Assembly: GCF_009904105.1 (NCBI RefSeq)
Contig: NZ_JAAABJ010000685.1
Coordinates: 1-48,644 of the forward strand
Reading direction: 5' to 3'
Length of the DNA: 48,644 bases
Origin: Elizabethkingia argenteiflava
GTDB lineage: Bacteria; Bacteroidota; Bacteroidia; Flavobacteriales; Weeksellaceae
The notes under the pieces were generated by a model, which saw nothing but the letters and a program-made list of their open reading frames with translations, was not told the DNA's origin and did no database searches. Below, piece by piece: positions 26,866-37,093 of the stretch. Made by a program: the position numbers and the translations under genes. Numbering within the stretch: position 1 is the stretch's first letter; the number at the start of each line of letters is the position of its first letter.

Positions 26866-27237
26866 ATGTCCAAAAAAGCTTCAGTAGCCCGAAAAAGGAA
26901 AAAACTAACCTTTATAGATCTTGTGAAGGGGAATTTTCTTAATAGGGAAGAAGTGAAAGAGCATTATAAATATTTTATTCTGATTTTTGTGCTCATGATG
27001 ATTATGATTTATTCTAATCATTTGGTAAATCAGAAAATTGAGATCGTAAATGCTTTAAAGGAGCAGAGTGAGGAGTATAAATCCAGAAATGCTTATGCAC
27101 AGAGTCGGCTTATCCATATTAAAATGGAATCTGAACTGAGTAAAGAAATGGAGAGAGATTCATTGATGACTTTGGAAAGTCATCCGACCAAACTCTTGAT
27201 AAAAATGGATGCAATTAATGGTAAGAAAAGGGAGTGA
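26866..27237 (+). CDS. ftsL: Cell-division protein FtsL-like
   Basis: A 123-residue protein with a basic cytoplasmic tail, one membrane helix (about 38-55, YFILIFVLMMIMIYSNHL) and a heptad-like periplasmic region (KIEIVNALKEQSEEYKSR), the layout of FtsL. In other bacteria FtsL pairs with FtsB and FtsQ to activate FtsWI. Sequence conservation is low, so the assignment rests on position between rsmH and ftsI plus topology. Its 3' end overlaps the ftsI frame. Confidence 0.85.
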   Translation: MSKKASVARKRKKLTFIDLVKGNFLNREEVKEHYKYFILIFVLMMIMIYSNHLVNQKIEIVNALKEQSEEYKSRNAYAQSRLIHIKMESELSKEMERDSLMTLESHPTKLLIKMDAINGKKRE

Positions 27238-29212
27238 ATACAATCAAAAAAGAAGCGAAATGCTCTTTTGGGGATATGCCTTTGTGGGTGTAGCCCTGGT
27301 GGTTTTTATTGTATTTATTGCGCGGATTATCATTTTACAGAACACCAATGTTGAGGAGCTCAAAGATACCATTATTAGTAAAAATTATCGCGAAGCCACT
27401 TTAAAAGCAGCCAGAGGTAATCTTTTTGCTTCTGATGGGTCTATTTTAGCTACTACCGTGATGAGGTATGATGTGTATCTGGACTTCAAAACTATGCGGG
27501 ATACGATTTATGGAAATCACGTAAACGCGTTAACAGATTCGTTGAGTCGTATGTTTGGAAAGCCTGTGTCTTATTTCCGACAGCGCTTAGATCATCAGAA
27601 AAAAAAAGAAAATCAATATTATCTATTGGTTAAGGGTTTAGACTTCGATGAATATGATAGGATTCGTAGATTCCCCATTTTTAATAAAGGAAAAAATAAA
27701 GGGGGGTTCATTGTAGAGCGTGAATACCGTAGGGATATCGCTACAGCCCAGATTGGAGCAGGGACCATCGGAATGGATAGGGATGGGGTTAAATCTGGAT
27801 TCGAAGGTGCTTTTAGTAAATACCTGACGGGTACCGATGGCACCCGTTTAGAGCAGCGAATCAACTCTAGCCAATGGAAACCTATAGACTATTGGAAAGT
27901 AAAAGAGCCTGTAAATGGGAAGGATGTATATACCACCCTGGATCTACGCATACAGGACATAGCCCATTCTGCTTTAGAAAAACAACTGATCGCTTTTAAT
28001 GCCGATCATGGTAGTGCCGTAGTGATGGAGGCACAAACAGGAAAAGTGAGGGCCATGGTTAACCTTCGTAGGACAGCGCCGGGATTATATGTCGATGCCT
28101 ATAATTATGCAATAAAAGATGCCATAGAACCAGGTTCTATCTTTAAGCCGGTATCATTATTGGCCGCTATGGAAGATGGATTTGTAGATGAAAAAACCAA
28201 GGTAAATATAGGCGGGATAGAATGGACTTATGCAGGGCAGCGAATTACTGATAGTCATGCTGGAGGGGTTTATGATATCAGTGATATTCTAGCCCAATCC
28301 AGTAATATTGGAGCTGCTAAGGTGATCACCTCCCACTATGCCAGTAGTCCTAAAATATTTTTTGATCACCTTAAAAAGTGGAAACTCTTTGATAAGATGG
28401 ATTGTGAGTTACCCGGTATTACGGCTCCTAAAATATTGACCCCAGCCTATAAAAGATGGAACAAAGCTACCTTGGCTTCTATTGCATACGGCTATAGTGT
28501 AAATATTAATCAGCTACAGCTCACCACCTTTTACAATGGCATAGCCAATGGGGGAGAAATGCTAAAACCGCTATTTATTGATAAAATAATGAAAGAGGGC
28601 AAGGTAATCTACGAAGCTGCTCCGGAGGTGATGGTACGCAAAATGGCCTCAGGAAAAGCCATCACTATGATGACGCACTCTCTCACCAAAGCGGTAGAAA
28701 AAGGAACGGCCAAAAGTATTTATACCCCTAACCTCAAAATTGCAGGGAAAACCGGAACGGCCCGCTTTGAGTACTGGAAACCAGGACCCATGAAGTACGC
28801 TTCATCTTTTGCTGGTTTTTTCCCAGCTGATAAGCCTCAATATACTTGTAGTGTAGTGATTAATCAACCTGAAAATGCTAAAGGTTTTTATGGAGCTAAG
28901 GTCGCTGCTCCTGCATTTAAGGAGATTGCAGGAAAAGTATTTTTGAAAAAACCCCTAAACATTAATAAAGAAATGCTGGTCAATAGGAAAGTCGATATGA
29001 GTAGAATGATAGAGCCTACCAGAAAAGTAAATATTAATAATAATCGCATGCCAAAATTAGTGGGGTTGATGGGTCGAAATGTTGTGCCAGAGCTAGAAAA
29101 CTTGGGGTATCGCGTAGAGTATAAAGGAGCTGGAAAAGTTTTAGAGCAATTCCCTGCCGAAGGGACAAAGATTAGTCAAAATCAGAAAATTTATTTAAGC
29201 CTTCAGAAATAA
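27209..29212 (+). CDS. ftsI: Septal peptidoglycan transpeptidase FtsI (PBP3) with C-terminal PASTA domain
   Basis: A 667-residue class B penicillin-binding protein. It has one N-terminal membrane anchor (about 15-40), a dimerisation domain, and a transpeptidase domain with SIFK (Ser310/Lys313), SSN in the segment AQSSNIGAA (about 370) and KTGT (about 513). A PASTA domain closes the protein (about 612-667, MPKLVGLMGRNVVPELENLG), as is usual in Bacteroidetes FtsI. It crosslinks septal peptidoglycan together with FtsW. An internal ATG at 27218, three codons later, is an equally possible start; either one overlaps ftsL. It ends directly at the murE ATG. Confidence 0.96.
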   Translation: MQLMVRKGSEYNQKRSEMLFWGYAFVGVALVVFIVFIARIIILQNTNVEELKDTIISKNYREATLKAARGNLFASDGSILATTVMRYDVYLDFKTMRDTIYGNHVNALTDSLSRMFGKPVSYFRQRLDHQKKKENQYYLLVKGLDFDEYDRIRRFPIFNKGKNKGGFIVEREYRRDIATAQIGAGTIGMDRDGVKSGFEGAFSKYLTGTDGTRLEQRINSSQWKPIDYWKVKEPVNGKDVYTTLDLRIQDIAHSALEKQLIAFNADHGSAVVMEAQTGKVRAMVNLRRTAPGLYVDAYNYAIKDAIEPGSIFKPVSLLAAMEDGFVDEKTKVNIGGIEWTYAGQRITDSHAGGVYDISDILAQSSNIGAAKVITSHYASSPKIFFDHLKKWKLFDKMDCELPGITAPKILTPAYKRWNKATLASIAYGYSVNINQLQLTTFYNGIANGGEMLKPLFIDKIMKEGKVIYEAAPEVMVRKMASGKAITMMTHSLTKAVEKGTAKSIYTPNLKIAGKTGTARFEYWKPGPMKYASSFAGFFPADKPQYTCSVVINQPENAKGFYGAKVAAPAFKEIAGKVFLKKPLNINKEMLVNRKVDMSRMIEPTRKVNINNNRMPKLVGLMGRNVVPELENLGYRVEYKGAGKVLEQFPAEGTKISQNQKIYLSLQK

Positions 29213-30673
29213 ATGTTATTAGAGGAAATATTACATAGCATATCAGTTGTAAAGATACAAGGAAAATTATCCCAGCAGATAAAAAAGCTGGTCTTCGATT
29301 CCCGTAAAGTAGTTGAGGAATCCATGTATGTTGCCATAAGGGGAACACTAGCAGATGGACATGAGTTTATAAATGCTGCCATTCAGAATGGAGCACGTGT
29401 CATAGTATGTGAAACTTTTCCTCAGATCCTAAGGGAGGAGGTTACTTATATTCAGGTCAAGAATACCGCTATAGAGCTAGGGCAACTTGCCAGTAATTTT
29501 TATGGGAACCCTTCCTCCAAATTGAACTTAATAGGGGTTACGGGAACCAATGGAAAGACTTCTACAACGACTTTGTTATTTGATGTTTTTACCCAGCTAG
29601 GATACAAATGTGCGCTAATTTCTACCGTAGAAAATCGTATTGGAGATAAAATTATCCCTTCTACCCATACCACGCCGGATGTGGTTCTCATTAATAAACT
29701 TATCGCAGAAGCGGTTTATGAAGCCTGCGATTATGTTTTCATGGAAATTAGCTCACACGGTATACATCAGCATAGAACGCAAGGTTTACAATTTAAAATT
29801 GCAGGATTCACTAACATTACACACGATCATTTAGATTATCACAAAACTTTCTTAGATTACCTCAATGTTAAAAAATCTTATTTTGATCATCTTCCGGCTA
29901 ACGCCATTGCAATCACCAATCTGGATGATAAAAATGGGAAAATAATATTGCAAAATACCAAAGCTCAGAAAAAAACTTATGCGCTAAAAACCTTAGCAGA
30001 TTATCACGGGAAAATACTAGAAGCGGATTTTGATGGTATGTTGCTTAATTTTAACGGAATTGAGTTTTGGACCAGTCTTACGGGGAAATTTAATGTCTAT
30101 AATTTGTTGTTAGTTTTTGCTATTGCCTCCGAACTAGGCGTACAAGATAGCGAAATATTAAAAGCCATAAGTGTATTAAAAAGAGTAAAGGGACGGTTTG
30201 AAACCCTTAAATCCCGAACCGGTATATTTTTCGTAGTGGACTATGCCCATACTCCGGACGCTTTAGAAAATGTATTAAACACCATTAATGATATCCGCAC
30301 TAAAAATGAAAGATTGATCTCTGTATTTGGGTGTGGAGGTGATAGAGATCACGCCAAAAGACCCGATATGGGGGATATCGCTACTCAGAATTCAACCCTG
30401 ACGATTATTACATCCGATAACCCCCGAACAGAAGATGCTTTAGAAATTATTAAAGACATTGAGAGAGGTGTTAAGCCGCAAAATTATAGTAAATATATAG
30501 CGGTAGCGGATAGAAAAGAAGCGATAAAAATGGCTATAAAATTTGCTGAAGCCGGAGATATTGTATTGATAGCGGGTAAGGGACATGAAGATTACCAAGA
30601 AATAAAGGGGGTTAAACATCACTTCGACGATAAACAAACAATTCACGAATTATTAACTATAATGGGAAAATAA
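29213..30673 (+). CDS. murE: UDP-MurNAc-L-Ala-D-Glu:meso-diaminopimelate ligase MurE
   Basis: A 486-residue Mur ligase that adds the third amino acid of the peptidoglycan stem. The ATP loop is [16 protein letters not shown] (about 105-120). [14 protein letters not shown] and [10 protein letters not shown] follow, then [12 protein letters not shown]. The substrate motif DNPRTED (about 403) carries DNPR, the signature of diaminopimelate-adding enzymes, so the cell wall is meso-DAP type. The start codon abuts the ftsI stop. Confidence 0.96.
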   Translation: MLLEEILHSISVVKIQGKLSQQIKKLVFDSRKVVEESMYVAIRGTLADGHEFINAAIQNGARVIVCETFPQILREEVTYIQVKNTAIELGQLASNFYGNPSSKLNLIGVTGTNGKTSTTTLLFDVFTQLGYKCALISTVENRIGDKIIPSTHTTPDVVLINKLIAEAVYEACDYVFMEISSHGIHQHRTQGLQFKIAGFTNITHDHLDYHKTFLDYLNVKKSYFDHLPANAIAITNLDDKNGKIILQNTKAQKKTYALKTLADYHGKILEADFDGMLLNFNGIEFWTSLTGKFNVYNLLLVFAIASELGVQDSEILKAISVLKRVKGRFETLKSRTGIFFVVDYAHTPDALENVLNTINDIRTKNERLISVFGCGGDRDHAKRPDMGDIATQNSTLTIITSDNPRTEDALEIIKDIERGVKPQNYSKYIAVADRKEAIKMAIKFAEAGDIVLIAGKGHEDYQEIKGVKHHFDDKQTIHELLTIMGK

Positions 30674-30678
30674 TAAAT

Positions 30679-31908
30679 ATGTTATATTATATTTATGAAT
30701 ACTTAGTTGCGCATGGAATTCATGTCCCGGGAATGAATTTGCTAAAGTATATATCATTCCGAGCAGGGGTCTCTATATTAATGTCTCTTAGCATCGCTAT
30801 GATTTATGGGAAGAGGGTGATCGCCTTCTTACGAGCAGGCCAAATGGGAGAACAGGTAAGAGATTTGGGATTGGAAGGTCAGAAACAGAAAGAAGGCACC
30901 CCCACCATGGGAGGTCTTATTATTATTTTGGCCACTATCGTCCCGGTTTTATTATTTACGCGCGTAGACAATATCTATATAATATTGCTTATTGTTTCCA
31001 TGTTATGGATGGGAGCAATTGGTTTTTTGGATGATTATCTCAAAAAAATTAAGAAAAATAAAGATGGGCTTAGGGGTGTTTTTAAGATTATTGGCCAAGT
31101 AGGGCTAGGTCTTATTGTAGGAATTGTCATGTATTTTCATGTGGATATTACGGTGCAGCGCAAATATGCGAATGCAGCAGCCGAGAGCAGAATAAATATC
31201 GAAAAAAACTTTGCAAATCCCGAAAAGGCGGTAGTTTCTACAGTTCCTTTTGCCAAAAATAATGAATTTGATTACAGCAGAGTCCTTTTTTGGATGGATG
31301 AAGGCCGTGCAAGCGAATGGGCATGGGTAGTGTTTATCCCCATCGTTATATTTATTGTAACAGCCGTGTCCAATGGAGCCAATATTACGGACGGTATAGA
31401 TGGATTAGCTGCGGGAACAAGCGTCATTATCCTGATGGCGTTATCTTTCTTTGCCTACTTATCCGGGAACATTATCTTTGCCGACTATCTTAATATTATG
31501 TTCCTTCCCAATATGGGAGAAGCCACTATTTTCGCTATAGCCATGGTGGGAGCGGTGATAGGTTTTTTTTGGTACAATACTTATCCAGCTCAGGTTTTTA
31601 TGGGAGATACGGGAAGTCTCATGTTGGGTGGGGTAATTGCAGTATTGGCTATTATCCTTAGAAAAGAATTATTAATACCTGTTCTTTGTGGAATTTTCCT
31701 GATCGAAAACCTATCGGTAATGATTCAAGTAGTGTATTTTAAATATACTAAAAAGAAGTATGGTGAAGGAAGGAGAATTTTCTTGATGTCTCCACTACAC
31801 CATCACTATCAGAAAAAATTATATCATGAATCTAAAATCGTAAATAGATTTATGATTATAGGTATTATGTTAGCGGTTATTTGTTTAATCACCTTGAAAG
31901 TAAGATAA
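30679..31908 (+). CDS. mraY: Phospho-N-acetylmuramoyl-pentapeptide transferase MraY
   Basis: A 409-residue integral membrane enzyme that moves phospho-MurNAc-pentapeptide to undecaprenyl phosphate, giving lipid I. Ten or so hydrophobic helices are visible. The conserved cytoplasmic motifs are [10 protein letters not shown], the catalytic [35 protein letters not shown] and [10 protein letters not shown]. The protein is about 50 residues longer than E. coli MraY (360) because of an insertion at about 160-210, which Bacteroidetes share. Confidence 0.97.
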   Translation: MLYYIYEYLVAHGIHVPGMNLLKYISFRAGVSILMSLSIAMIYGKRVIAFLRAGQMGEQVRDLGLEGQKQKEGTPTMGGLIIILATIVPVLLFTRVDNIYIILLIVSMLWMGAIGFLDDYLKKIKKNKDGLRGVFKIIGQVGLGLIVGIVMYFHVDITVQRKYANAAAESRINIEKNFANPEKAVVSTVPFAKNNEFDYSRVLFWMDEGRASEWAWVVFIPIVIFIVTAVSNGANITDGIDGLAAGTSVIILMALSFFAYLSGNIIFADYLNIMFLPNMGEATIFAIAMVGAVIGFFWYNTYPAQVFMGDTGSLMLGGVIAVLAIILRKELLIPVLCGIFLIENLSVMIQVVYFKYTKKKYGEGRRIFLMSPLHHHYQKKLYHESKIVNRFMIIGIMLAVICLITLKVR

Positions 31909-31909
31909 A

Positions 31910-33289
31910 ATGGAAGAGCATAAGAAACTCCAAAACAAAAAGATGAATATTGTTGTCTTAGGTGGAGGGGAAAGCGGAGTAGGTGCCGCATTTCTGGCTA
32001 AGAAAAAAGGATTGGATGTTTTTCTATCCGATCGAGGATCCATTAGAGATCAATATAAAAAAATACTTCAGGATCACGCTATTGATTTTGAGGAGGAAAA
32101 TCATGATGAAGACAGAATATTAGCGGCTGATTGGGTCATTAAAAGTCCTGGGATCCCCAAGAAAGCAGAAATTGTAGGAAAGATTAATCAAAGGGGCATA
32201 AGGCTTTCTTCTGAATTGGAATTCGCCTACCATTTTACTGAAGCCAAGATTATAGCCGTTACTGGGAGCAATGGTAAAACTACCACCACCTCACTCATCT
32301 ATCATATCTTGAAAAACGATGGATATAATGTAGGGTTAGGGGGGAATATAGGCAGGAGTTTCGCTTACCAGGTAGCCACTGAAAATTACGATTATTATGT
32401 TTTGGAAGTCAGTAGTTTTCAGTTAGATGATATCCAGAATTTCAGACCTTATATTAGTTTATTACTAAACCTCTCACAGGATCATCTGGATCAGTATAAT
32501 TATAATTATGAGGAATATGCCCTTGCCAAGTTCAGAATTGCTGAGAATCAGGAAAACGATGATTACTTTATTTACAATAAAGATGACGAAATGAGCCAAA
32601 GACTACTTCAGTCTCTGGAGATTAATGCGAAGATGCTACCTTTCTCTATGAAAGAAAGACAAGAGCAGGGAGGCTATTCTGTAGGGAATGAGTTGGTGGT
32701 CAAATTAAAGGAACAATTCAGGATGAAGGTCTCGGATCTTTCACTGGTGGGAAATCATAATGTAGCCAATAGCTTGGCAGCAAGTATTGCAGGCAAACTA
32801 TTGAATATTAGCAACGAGAGTATTCGGAATAGCCTAATGACCTTTCAGGCGGTTCCCCATAGGTTGGAGCAAGTAGCCGTTATCGATGGTGTAAAATATA
32901 TTAACGACAGTAAGGCCACGAATGTAAACGCAGCTTATTACGCATTAGAGAGCGTTAAATATCCCGCCATATGGATTGTTGGAGGAGTAGATAAAGGAAA
33001 TGACTATGCTGAAATTGAAAGTTTAGTTAAGAAAAAAGTGCGCGCTATTGTATGTCTGGGACTAGATAACGAAAAAATCGTTCAATTTTTTCAGAATAAA
33101 AAAGATCTTATTTTTGAAACTTCCAGTATGGAGGAGTGTGTTAGATTATGCAAAAATATAGCACAATCAGGAGATACTGTACTATTAGCACCTTGTTGTT
33201 CAAGTTTTGATTTATTCACGAGCTATGAAGATAGAGGGGATCAGTTTAAAAAATATGTATTAGAGCAAATTGAGTATAAAGCAGATTAA
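31910..33289 (+). CDS. murD: UDP-N-acetylmuramoylalanine-D-glutamate ligase MurD
   Basis: A 459-residue Mur ligase that adds D-Glu to UDP-MurNAc-L-Ala. The N-terminal nucleotide fold starts at MNIVVLGGGESGVGAA, the ATP loop is VTGSNGKTTTTSLIYH (about 116-131), and LNLSQDHLDQY, FQAVPHRLEQV, NDSKATNVNAA and LLAPCCSSFDLF are family motifs. The ATG at 31910 is 1 nt from the mraY stop; an in-frame ATG at 31943 would remove a hydrophilic 11-residue extension and match other MurD starts better. Both are possible. Confidence 0.96.
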   Translation: MEEHKKLQNKKMNIVVLGGGESGVGAAFLAKKKGLDVFLSDRGSIRDQYKKILQDHAIDFEEENHDEDRILAADWVIKSPGIPKKAEIVGKINQRGIRLSSELEFAYHFTEAKIIAVTGSNGKTTTTSLIYHILKNDGYNVGLGGNIGRSFAYQVATENYDYYVLEVSSFQLDDIQNFRPYISLLLNLSQDHLDQYNYNYEEYALAKFRIAENQENDDYFIYNKDDEMSQRLLQSLEINAKMLPFSMKERQEQGGYSVGNELVVKLKEQFRMKVSDLSLVGNHNVANSLAASIAGKLLNISNESIRNSLMTFQAVPHRLEQVAVIDGVKYINDSKATNVNAAYYALESVKYPAIWIVGGVDKGNDYAEIESLVKKKVRAIVCLGLDNEKIVQFFQNKKDLIFETSSMEECVRLCKNIAQSGDTVLLAPCCSSFDLFTSYEDRGDQFKKYVLEQIEYKAD

Positions 33290-33303
33290 TTTAGGCCTAA
33301 AAA

Positions 33304-34530
33304 ATGGAACATCGCACAGATAACAAATTTGATTTTCTAAAGGGGGATAAAGTCCTTTGGATGGTTATCATACTGATTTCCATTTTTTCTATATTCCCAG
33401 TGTATTCGGCGAGTTCAAATTTGGAGTATATCGTAAACAACGGAACGACCACAGGCCATGTAATTAAGCATATTTTCTTTGTGGTCTTGGGATTGGGGAT
33501 TATGCGTTTTGTGGGCGTTATCAAATATGAATACATTGGAAAACTGAGCAGTATACTCTTAACCATCACCATATTACTTTTACTGCTCACCACTTTTACA
33601 GGGCAGCAAATTGGGGGTGCGAGTGCTTCCAGATGGTTGAAAATACCAGGGACTCCGATATCTTTTCAGCCTTCCACTTTTGCTTATCTCATGCTGATTA
33701 TTTACATCTGTAGGTATCTAACCAAGAAGATTACAAGAGAAAGACTCCCTATAGAGAATATCATTTACCTGTTTGGACCCACGTTACTGGTGTTCACTTT
33801 GGTGGCTAAGGACAATGGCTCTACTGCATTAATGATTATGCTGGTTTCCCTTTTGGTAATGGCTTTGGGAAGATTATCTATGAAATATATTATGGGGTTT
33901 TCTGGTGCGATGGCTATATTTGCAGGTATTTTTCTGGTCGTCGCTCTCAATACCAATTTCGTGGGAGCGAATAGGGTACATACTTGGAAAAGCCGTATAG
34001 AAGCCTTTACTAAAAAGAAAGACGAAGCGCTTTCGGAAGAAGATAAAGCAAAAAACTATCAGGTTATGCAGGCTAAAGCAGCCATAGTACACGGGGGAGC
34101 CATAGGAATAGGTCCGGGTAAAAGTGCTCTAAAGCAAACGCTTCCACAGTCGGTGTCCGATTTTATATTTGCGATTATTGTGGAAGAATACGGTGCTATA
34201 GGAGCATCAATACTCATTGTTTTATATTTCATTATGATCGTTAGAATCGTAATGATAGCCAGTAAAATTCCGATGTTTTTCGGTTCGTTACTGGTTCTGG
34301 CATTGGGCGTGATGATTTTTGTACAGCTTTCGGTAAATATTGCCGTAGCCGTAAATCTAATACCCGTAACGGGGCAGCCTTTGCCTCTGATTAGTTATGG
34401 AGGGACGTCTATGCTGGTAACCTATTTTCAATTGGGTATTATATTAAGTGTAAGTTCGCGCATCCTGACCAATGAGGAAGAAGGAATGGGAAGAAAACAA
34501 ACAATAGAAGAAATTAATGATATCGCCTAG
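33304..34530 (+). CDS. ftsW: Septal peptidoglycan glycosyltransferase FtsW
   Basis: A 408-residue SEDS-family polytopic protein that polymerises lipid II at the septum with FtsI. About ten helices. The family signature GQPLPLISYGGTSMLVTYFQLGI lies near the C-terminus (about 357-379). The conserved Asp of the large external loop is probably the one in VAKDNGSTALM (about 169). GPGKSALKQTLPQSVSDFIFAIIVEEYG is another hallmark. Its end overlaps murG by 14 nt. Confidence 0.95.
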   Translation: MEHRTDNKFDFLKGDKVLWMVIILISIFSIFPVYSASSNLEYIVNNGTTTGHVIKHIFFVVLGLGIMRFVGVIKYEYIGKLSSILLTITILLLLLTTFTGQQIGGASASRWLKIPGTPISFQPSTFAYLMLIIYICRYLTKKITRERLPIENIIYLFGPTLLVFTLVAKDNGSTALMIMLVSLLVMALGRLSMKYIMGFSGAMAIFAGIFLVVALNTNFVGANRVHTWKSRIEAFTKKKDEALSEEDKAKNYQVMQAKAAIVHGGAIGIGPGKSALKQTLPQSVSDFIFAIIVEEYGAIGASILIVLYFIMIVRIVMIASKIPMFFGSLLVLALGVMIFVQLSVNIAVAVNLIPVTGQPLPLISYGGTSMLVTYFQLGIILSVSSRILTNEEEGMGRKQTIEEINDIA

Positions 34531-35644
34531 AGTTATATTAAGTGGAGGAGGCACCGGAGGACATATCTTTCCGGCAATTTCCATTGCAGAAGAAATCCAG
34601 AAGAGATATCCCAAAGCTGAATTTTTATTTATAGGCGCTTTGAGTAAAATGGAAATGGAAAAAATTCCACAAGCAGGATTTCGAGTAGAGGGCTTGGATA
34701 TTGCGGGATTTGATAGAGGTAACATTTTATCCAATTTTAAGCTGCCCTTCAGATTACTCAATAGTCTTTTTAAGGTAAGAAAAATTATAAAAAATTTTAA
34801 GCCAGATTTTGCTGTCGGCACTGGCGGGTATGCAAGTGGCCCTGCCTTGTGGACGGCTTCACGAATGGGAGTACCTATTTTCATTCAAGAGCAAAATTCA
34901 TTTCCAGGTATTACCAATAAAATATTGTCAAAAAAGGCAAAAGCTATATTTACAGCTTATCCTGATATGGAGCACTTTTTTCCGAAAACGGAGGTGAAAT
35001 TTTTAGGCAATCCGGTTCGTCAGAATATTGTTCAAGATAGAGTCTCCTCTCAGGAAGCGAAGAAAATTTTGGGTTTAAAAGATAACTTGACTATTTTATC
35101 TGTAGGAGGTAGCCAAGGTTCTAGAACATTAAATATAGGATGGAAAGATAACTTGGATAAACTTAAAGAGAGAGGCTATCAGTTGATATGGCAAACGGGT
35201 AAATTAGACTATGCAAGTCTAAATGAGGATCAGCAAATTTCAGCGCTTAAAGACCAGGTTTTTTTAAAAGAATTTATTGGGGATATGGGAGTAGCATATG
35301 CTGCCGCAGATGTTATTGTCTCAAGGGCAGGAGCCATTGCCATTTCAGAGTTGGCATTAGCTGTTAAACCTATGATATTGGTTCCTCTGCCTACTGCTGC
35401 AGAAGACCACCAGACTAAAAATGCACAACGCTTGGTAGAGCGGGGTGCAGCTTTTATGGTAAAAGATGTAGAAATGAAAGATAAATTCTGGCAGACATTA
35501 GAATCTCTATGTGAAGACCAAAATTTAAGAGAAGAAATGAAGACTCATGTGATGGAATTTGGAAAGCCAGAGGCTACAAAGGAAATAGCAGATGAGATAT
35601 TCAAGAGCATGAGTTTTAATAATGCTTCGGGAAACAAAAAATAA
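34517..35644 (+). CDS. murG: UDP-GlcNAc:lipid I N-acetylglucosaminyltransferase MurG
   Basis: A 375-residue GT-B fold enzyme that makes lipid II on the inner leaflet. The N-terminal SGGGTGGHIFPAISIAEEI (about 9-27) is the lipid-I binding loop. VGTGGYASGPAL, IQEQNSFPGITNKILSKKA, GNPVR, VGGSQGSRTLN and the C-terminal SRAGAIAISELALAVKPMIL (UDP-GlcNAc site) are all in order. It starts within ftsW and is followed closely by murC. Confidence 0.96.
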   Translation: MISPRVILSGGGTGGHIFPAISIAEEIQKRYPKAEFLFIGALSKMEMEKIPQAGFRVEGLDIAGFDRGNILSNFKLPFRLLNSLFKVRKIIKNFKPDFAVGTGGYASGPALWTASRMGVPIFIQEQNSFPGITNKILSKKAKAIFTAYPDMEHFFPKTEVKFLGNPVRQNIVQDRVSSQEAKKILGLKDNLTILSVGGSQGSRTLNIGWKDNLDKLKERGYQLIWQTGKLDYASLNEDQQISALKDQVFLKEFIGDMGVAYAAADVIVSRAGAIAISELALAVKPMILVPLPTAAEDHQTKNAQRLVERGAAFMVKDVEMKDKFWQTLESLCEDQNLREEMKTHVMEFGKPEATKEIADEIFKSMSFNNASGNKK

Positions 35645-35645
35645 A

Positions 35646-37013
35646 ATGGGGGATATTAAGGCATACAACAACTATTATTTTATAGGAATCGGAGGCATCG
35701 GGATGAGTAGCCTCGCACGCTATTTTAATTCTATAGGTAAGCGTGTGGCGGGCTATGATAAAACGTCTACCCTATTAACCCAAGCCCTCCAACAGGAAGG
35801 TATTAAGATTAATTTTGAGGAGGTCTTAACCGATACCGAAGTCCATTTATCCAAAGAAAATACACTAATTATCTTTACACCTGCCATTAAAAATCTAAAG
35901 ATTTTAGACTCTTTTATAGAGAGGGGCTTTAGTATTATGAAAAGGGCTAAGGTATTAGGAAAGCTAACAGAAACAACCAATTGTATTGCTGTAGCAGGGA
36001 CTCATGGAAAGACCACTACTTCTACATTAATCGCCCACCTATGTAAATCTGCAGATTTATCCTTTTCAGGGTTTTTAGGAGGGATATCTGAGAATTACAA
36101 CTCCAATTTTATTTATAATGGCAATGATATTTCCGTAGTAGAGGCAGATGAATATGACCGTTCTTTTATGAACCTTCATCCTAGCTGGGCAGTCGTGACT
36201 TCCATGGATGCTGACCATTTGGATATTTATGGCGATAAAAATACCATAGAGCAGTCTTTTTGTGATTTCGCGGCTCTTATTCCTGAGTTCCAACACTTGT
36301 TGGTTCGCAAAGGATTAGAGATGGGAAGGCCTGCCGTTACCTATGCTGTAAATGAAGAAGCCGACTACTACTCCGATCATATTCGTATGGAGGGAGCTAC
36401 ATTAAAATTTGATTTTCATCACGGGGAGCACCTGATTAAAGATTTTGAATGGCATCTTCCGGGAATTCATAATGTGGAAAACGCTACTGCTGCCATAGCG
36501 ATTGTTCACCAGTTGGGAGTGAGCTATGAAGAGATCAAAAAAGGTATAAAATCCTTTATGGGTATTAAGAGAAGATATACAAAAAATTTTTTTGACAATG
36601 GAAAAATATATATTGACGACTATGCCCATCATCCTACTGAATTAAATGCGGTAATAGACTCTATAAAAACATTTTATCCTAATAAAAAATTATTAATTGT
36701 TTTTCAGCCTCATTTGTTTAGCAGAACCAGAGATTTTGTAGAAGAGTTTGCTGAAAGTTTAAGTAAAGGAGACGCTCTCATTTTATTGGATATTTATCCC
36801 GCTCGTGAATTACCCATTCAGGGAGTCTCTTCAGATTGGTTATTGGAGAAGGTGGAATGTGTCCAAAAAGAAGTGAGCAGCCTTTCACAGGCACTTGAGA
36901 AAATAAAGAGTAAGGATTTTGATATTTTGCTTACTGCAGGGGCGGGAAATATAGATACCCTATATGGCCCTATTTTGGAATGGATGAATAAAGAAACAGA
37001 GAATAAGCGTTAA
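35646..37013 (+). CDS. murC: UDP-N-acetylmuramate-L-alanine ligase MurC
   Basis: A 455-residue Mur ligase that adds the first stem residue. The N-terminal YYFIGIGGIGMSSLARYF, the ATP loop VAGTHGKTTTSTLIAHL (about 111-127), EADEYDRSFMNLHP, SMDADHLDIYGD and DDYAHHPTE are characteristic. An earlier in-frame ATG at 35622 overlaps murG by 23 nt. The ATG at 35646, 1 nt after the murG stop, gives an N-terminus nearer to homologues. The order murG-murC-ftsQ without ddl or murB is normal for flavobacteria. Confidence 0.96.
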   Translation: MGDIKAYNNYYFIGIGGIGMSSLARYFNSIGKRVAGYDKTSTLLTQALQQEGIKINFEEVLTDTEVHLSKENTLIIFTPAIKNLKILDSFIERGFSIMKRAKVLGKLTETTNCIAVAGTHGKTTTSTLIAHLCKSADLSFSGFLGGISENYNSNFIYNGNDISVVEADEYDRSFMNLHPSWAVVTSMDADHLDIYGDKNTIEQSFCDFAALIPEFQHLLVRKGLEMGRPAVTYAVNEEADYYSDHIRMEGATLKFDFHHGEHLIKDFEWHLPGIHNVENATAAIAIVHQLGVSYEEIKKGIKSFMGIKRRYTKNFFDNGKIYIDDYAHHPTELNAVIDSIKTFYPNKKLLIVFQPHLFSRTRDFVEEFAESLSKGDALILLDIYPARELPIQGVSSDWLLEKVECVQKEVSSLSQALEKIKSKDFDILLTAGAGNIDTLYGPILEWMNKETENKR

Positions 37014-37093
37014 AATGCTTACCGGGAAATACCTTATAGGTTGAGGATAAAACTCGGAATAAAGTATGCCTGAAGGCATTGAATAAAGTAAAA

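Noticed and set aside
34444-34884. 146-codon frame antisense to the ftsW-murG junction
   Set aside because: Both sense genes are unmistakable; the antisense product has no family features.
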